Below are positions 60,149 through 64,000 of a stretch of 64,000 bases of DNA, in pieces. The notes under the pieces are model-generated. The model saw only the letters and a program-made list of their open reading frames with translations, searched no databases and was not told the origin of the DNA. Positions within the stretch are counted from its first letter, which is position 1, and each line of letters starts with the position of its first letter. Origin of the DNA: Rhodopirellula sp. (GTDB lineage Bacteria; Planctomycetota; Planctomycetia; Pirellulales; Pirellulaceae); the NCBI GenBank assembly GCA_024644085.1, contig JAHELS010000003.1, forward strand, positions 1-64,000, in the 5' to 3' direction. The translations under genes were made by a program, and so were the position numbers.

Positions 60149-60185
60149 CCGCAATGCATGCCGATTCGCCGAGAAGGTTTTACCG

Positions 60186-60863
60186 ATGTCGATCCGACGC
60201 GTAACGTGCCCCGCCTGTGGTGCAGCCGCTAACGCGCCCGCCGCCATGGCCAATGTGAAATGCCCGGGCTGTGGAACCGTTTGGAATGTCAACAACCCGG
60301 TCGTTCCGAAGAAACAGGCGGCCCAGGCGGAAGCGGGTGAAAAAACCGAGCCCGAAGGCAAGAGCGAAGTCACCGTCGCCATGTTTGCTGGCCTGGTCGG
60401 TGGCGTGATGTTGTTGATGATGATGATCGGATTGTTCGTTTTTCTTCTCGGCGGCAAGCCCGACCCTAAATCTTCAACGGCGGAGGCGCAAGTCGAAGAT
60501 ACAATCAAGCCAGCGATCCCCGAAGAGTATCGCGTTGTTAATTTGCCCGAAGAGGCTCGTAAGCGGCTGTACGACGACTACCGCAAGGTTGCACGTACCA
60601 CCGTCGAAAAGCCGCTGATCCTGCCCCAAGGGACAAGGCCGCGTCAAAGTCTCGAGGACATGCTTCAAAAAACGTTCGATCGTGAACTGATGCGATTCGC
60701 CGCTCTTCATGACATCTCGGTTGACGACGTTAAGGAGGTGATCAAGGAAGGTGACGCGAAACAGTGGGATGACCGGCCGCGCAGCCACGCCGTCCGTGAC
60801 GGAAGACGCGTCTATCCCGAAGAGATGAGTGAGGGCTGGGAGAAAAACCCAAACCGAAAATAG
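60186..60863 (+). CDS. Zinc-ribbon membrane protein, hypothetical
   Basis: Two CxxC pairs (CPACGAAANAPAAMANVKCPGCG) then TM VAMFAGLVGGVMLLMMMIGLFVFLL. Confidence 0.8.
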   Translation: MSIRRVTCPACGAAANAPAAMANVKCPGCGTVWNVNNPVVPKKQAAQAEAGEKTEPEGKSEVTVAMFAGLVGGVMLLMMMIGLFVFLLGGKPDPKSSTAEAQVEDTIKPAIPEEYRVVNLPEEARKRLYDDYRKVARTTVEKPLILPQGTRPRQSLEDMLQKTFDRELMRFAALHDISVDDVKEVIKEGDAKQWDDRPRSHAVRDGRRVYPEEMSEGWEKNPNRK

Positions 60864-60871
60864 GTATTGAA

Positions 60872-61612
60872 TTGATTGAATCATGGACACGCGAACAATC
60901 AGTCCAGCGGCTGAGCTTCATTTCGGACCTGCACCTCTTCAGTAACCGCTGCAACGTCTCCGAACATCAGGATTTGATCGAGCATTCGATCGAGAACTGT
61001 GACCTATGTGTGTGGGGTGGCGATCTGTTCGACTTCCGATGGAGCCGGGTTGGAAGCGAATCCAAATCGGTCGGCCGCGCGCTCGAGTGGCTCGAAGAAT
61101 GGTACGAAGCGTTTCCTGATACCGAATTCGTGTATCTCGATGGCAACCATGACGCCCACGCGGCTTTCGCACGAGAACTGGTGAAATGGTCCGACGAACG
61201 GTCAAGGTTCCAATGTGGGCTCGATTGTGTTCGCGTCCACGACACACTGCTGTTGCATGGCGACGTGATCGAAGGCAAAGGATGCGCCGATAAATTCGCG
61301 GAATATCGCGGCCGTTGGCAGGACAAGCCGGTTGCTTCGCAAATTGCCAGCAACTTTTACGATGTCGCGATCGCGGCGCGGGTGCATAAGGCGGCTGCGC
61401 TCGCAGCCCATCGCCGCCGCGCCACCTGCATTCGGTTGCTGCATTGGATGAACTCCCAGCCCGAGAAGGCGACCGAAGGGGTCAGTCGTATTGTGTTCGG
61501 TCACACGCACCGCCGGATCGAAGGATATCGGCTTCGCGGTATCGAGTTCTACAACGGCGGTGCCGCGATTCGGCATGTGCCTTTCATGCCCGTAATCCTC
61601 GAATTCGACTGA
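60872..61612 (+). CDS. Calcineurin-like metallophosphoesterase
   Basis: SFISDLHLFS, VWGGDLFDFR, LDGNHDAH, LHGDVIEG, VFGHTHRR. Confidence 0.87.
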   Translation: MIESWTREQSVQRLSFISDLHLFSNRCNVSEHQDLIEHSIENCDLCVWGGDLFDFRWSRVGSESKSVGRALEWLEEWYEAFPDTEFVYLDGNHDAHAAFARELVKWSDERSRFQCGLDCVRVHDTLLLHGDVIEGKGCADKFAEYRGRWQDKPVASQIASNFYDVAIAARVHKAAALAAHRRRATCIRLLHWMNSQPEKATEGVSRIVFGHTHRRIEGYRLRGIEFYNGGAAIRHVPFMPVILEFD

Positions 61613-61639
61613 ACGGGCGTCGGCATGCTCAGTGGCGTG

Positions 61640-62887
61640 CTACGTGGATGCCAGGATCTTTCTCAACCATGCCATGCCCGCCTTGGCGATTCGCGGATGC
61701 AGGATCTCGGGGTGCCCACCCATCGAAACCTTTGTCGAATAGATTCGCGGTTCGCGACCTGCAACAACCAGTCGAAACTCCGACGCCCCCTGCGGAGCGG
61801 TAGCCGTTTTCTCGAGTGCCGGATAACCGTCGACCATCAGAATCCAGTCGGCGTCGAATCGATCCAAAGCCGCGGCGAATGCATCGTCTTCTGCGGTTGC
61901 CGCAAACATCTTTTGGAAATCTTCCACATCCGAAAACGAGAGACCGCCACGATAAGCGGGTGAATCGCCAAGTGAAGCAAACCAGTCGCCCAGCGGCGCG
62001 GCCCGACCGAGTTCGACCACGACCATCGATTCGTCACGCTCGCGAAGCAACGCATCGATTGCGTGGTACTGCTCAAAATCCTCTCCATCCCCAAAGTAAA
62101 GTTCCGGCACAAGCTCGAGAATCTCAGCTCGTGTCCGTTGAATCATCGCGTCACAGGCTTCATCCGTTTCGCCGGTCGCGGTGATCCTCAGCGAAATCGT
62201 TGCGGCGCTGACCGTGATCCCGACACGAGGCTGTCGCTGGCGCGAGATCATCTCACCGAGACGCTGCTCCATGTCACTTTCACCCGTACCAAAGAACTTC
62301 ATCACCAGGTGACGAATGCGAGTCGCTCCGCCCGATTGTGCGAGAATTCGCGGCGCGACGGTGTCGTCAAACATTCGCTTCATTTCGGCTGGAACGCCGG
62401 GCAGCGCGTAAATTCGGCTCGGTGGCCGCTCGGCACGACCGACCGACATGTCAATCCCAGGCGCCGTCCCCTGCGGGTTGAAGATCTCATCGCTGCCGGA
62501 GGGAAACATCGCCTGGACGCGATTACGCTGCGGCATTTCACGTTTGCGGCGTGCGAAAAGCGATTCAATGTGCTTCATCGCTGACTCGCGGAACTCCAAC
62601 TCGCATCCGACGAGCGCGGCCAGCGCTTCACGAGTCAAATCGTCTCGTGTCGGTCCGAGCCCACCGGTGCTGACCACCACGTCGGCGCGGGCGGCGGCGG
62701 CGCGATAGACGTCAATGTTGTGCGCGAGGGTGTCACCGACCGTGCTGTGGAACTCGACGGTGATACCGAGTTCTCCCAAGCGCCGGCTCAACCACTGTGC
62801 GTTGGTATCAAGTCTGGCGCCACTTGTCATTTCATCGCCGATCGAGATGACTTCGGCGATCAGGCGGCGGGGCGGAGGGTGCGTCAT
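61640..62887 (-). CDS. cinA: CinA-family protein with atypical C-terminal region
   Basis: AEVISIGDEMTSGARLDTNAQWLSRRLGELGI, VVSTGGLGPTRDDLTREALA, NPQGTAPGI, LPGVPAEMKRMF; C-terminal half lacks the ESCTGG motif. Confidence 0.88.
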   Translation of the reverse strand: MTHPPPRRLIAEVISIGDEMTSGARLDTNAQWLSRRLGELGITVEFHSTVGDTLAHNIDVYRAAAARADVVVSTGGLGPTRDDLTREALAALVGCELEFRESAMKHIESLFARRKREMPQRNRVQAMFPSGSDEIFNPQGTAPGIDMSVGRAERPPSRIYALPGVPAEMKRMFDDTVAPRILAQSGGATRIRHLVMKFFGTGESDMEQRLGEMISRQRQPRVGITVSAATISLRITATGETDEACDAMIQRTRAEILELVPELYFGDGEDFEQYHAIDALLRERDESMVVVELGRAAPLGDWFASLGDSPAYRGGLSFSDVEDFQKMFAATAEDDAFAAALDRFDADWILMVDGYPALEKTATAPQGASEFRLVVAGREPRIYSTKVSMGGHPEILHPRIAKAGMAWLRKILAST

Positions 62888-63350
62888 CTTGAGCTTGATC
62901 CAGTCGGGCTTTCGGCCGGCCGATTGTAAGGGTCAACGAGCGGCGTGGCACTTGGCCAAGGATCAGAATTCGATTCGTAAACCCTTCCTCGCGTTCAAAC
63001 ATCATCCGCTGCTCGATCCAAACCGGCATCTTTTGATTCTCCGGCTCGATTTCGAAGTACCACCAGACGTGCGAGCCCTCCTCGTCGCGGCCGACCCAGC
63101 GGTACCGGCTACGCTCGCGGCGTGTTGGCGAATCAATTGCATCGACGCGAAAGTTGCGGCGCAAATAGCCGACCGCCCACGACGAGATATCGTCTTCACG
63201 TCCGTGCTGTTTGCGCAGCCATTGTTCGTCCAAGGCGTCCAGCCGCACGGCGACTTCGAGCACCTTGGTCTGCTCATTCCACTCGATCTCCGAGAGCGTC
63301 TCGTGCACGGGGTGCAATAGAGCGGCAGCGGTCATCAAGAATGCGAACAT
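62832..63350 (-). CDS. DUF6702-like exported protein (tentative)
   Basis: MFAFLMTAAALLHPVHETLSEIEWNEQTKVLEVAVRLDALDEQWLRKQHG...RRNFRV; 56-bp overlap with cinA. Confidence 0.75.
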   Translation of the reverse strand: MFAFLMTAAALLHPVHETLSEIEWNEQTKVLEVAVRLDALDEQWLRKQHGREDDISSWAVGYLRRNFRVDAIDSPTRRERSRYRWVGRDEEGSHVWWYFEIEPENQKMPVWIEQRMMFEREEGFTNRILILGQVPRRSLTLTIGRPKARLDQAQDDAPSAPPPDRRSHLDRR

Positions 63351-63383
63351 CAGCAGATCCTGTGCATGTTTTGGAGGCTGAAC

Positions 63384-64000
63384 CTACGATTTCTTATCCG
63401 GAGCATCTTCGTCCTCGTCATCGTCCTTGTCTTCCGGTTTCTCTTTTTCCTCTCCGTTGGCCTTCTGCATCGGATTCTTTGGTTTCTTATCCTTGAACAG
63501 CTTGAACCGGCTCGGCACCAACTTGGGCGGCCAATGATTGTTGGACTCCTCGGTATCTGCCGTTTCGCGGCGTGGGTCGAGTTGCAGACGAACAATCTCC
63601 TTGTCCGAGAGGAACAGCTTATCGACGTGTTGGCTGTTTCCGCGCCAGATCTCGGCTGGAATGTGGACCAGTTCGCTGGAATCGTCGCCGTAGTGGATAC
63701 GTACGATAACCGGCATCACCAAACCGCCGACGTTACTGAAGCGAACGACGTAGAAGTTCGTCGTTCGGCTGAGCATCGCCCGCTCGTCGTCCTCCAGGCT
63801 TTCCAGAAATTTCTGGAAGGATTTGCGAGCCGATTCCTCAACAGTGAGTTCGTCGTACGCCGGGCTGTTGTAAAAGTCTTTCAGGCCCGGTTGCCAATCG
63901 ATTCGCTTCGGCAATTCCGCGTTGCGTTGTTTGCTGAGCGTTGGTTCTCGGGCATCGCGTTCCTTGCGTTTCCGCTCGGCGTCATCGTCGGGATCGCCGC
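63384..64000 (-). CDS. C-terminal part of an M1-family metallopeptidase-like protein (partial, runs off the right edge)
   Basis: Frame stays open upstream of listed TTG 63914 to the window edge (GDPDDDAERKRKERDAREPTLSKQRNAELPKRIDWQPGLKDFYNSPAYDELTVEESARKSFQKFLESL...YVVRFSNVGGLVMPVIVRIHYGDDSSE). Confidence 0.7.
   Translation of the reverse strand, partial: GDPDDDAERKRKERDAREPTLSKQRNAELPKRIDWQPGLKDFYNSPAYDELTVEESARKSFQKFLESLEDDERAMLSRTTNFYVVRFSNVGGLVMPVIVRIHYGDDSSELVHIPAEIWRGNSQHVDKLFLSDKEIVRLQLDPRRETADTEESNNHWPPKLVPSRFKLFKDKKPKNPMQKANGEEKEKPEDKDDDEDEDAPDKKS

Noticed and set aside
1-64000. Search for tRNA, rRNA, transposase, integrase, toxin-antitoxin or phage-defence genes
   Set aside because: Nothing recognisable by eye; absence is not proof without tRNAscan/HMM searches.

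Overview
High-GC bacterial chromosome segment with a planctomycete-like (Pirellulaceae-type) gene complement; the lineage is inferred from gene content only. About 50 CDSs cover most of the window. No rRNA, tRNA, CRISPR array, transposase or phage module was recognised. Main blocks: a run-off exported protein on the minus strand (1-2265, absent from the ORF track); a DUF1499 / enolase-superfamily / FAD-monooxygenase operon; radC; a His-rich CusB/CusA RND efflux pair; PHP phosphatase; sulfatase plus tandem class II aldolase; BipA; a His/Asp-repeat lipoprotein; a complete nqrABCDEF operon ending in an ApbE-NqrM fusion; a PQQ-propeller protein; an ECF sigma factor plus a Ser/Thr kinase with a C-terminal DJ-1/PfpI-like domain; an oxidoreductase; mfd; L-2-hydroxyglutarate oxidase; an HD-GYP protein; two more sulfatases flanking an acyltransferase/glycosyltransferase pair; an MsbA-like ABC exporter; cysK; korAB; a cNMP-domain/kinase fusion; KAS + ACP + an OleD-like reductase; PPK2; a metallophosphoesterase; a CinA-like protein; and the C-terminus of an M1-type peptidase. 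The best candidates for something new are (1) the zf-HC2/kinase/TM/DJ-1 fusion beside its ECF sigma factor, (2) the ApbE-NqrM fusion with a perfect TGTGA-N6-TCACA palindrome just upstream of nqrA, (3) a cNMP-like domain fused to a kinase and lacking the canonical phosphate-binding Arg, (4) a tandem aldolase whose second half has lost metal ligands, and (5) a 135-bp nested inverted repeat. All family calls are by eye from the supplied translations; no database search was run.
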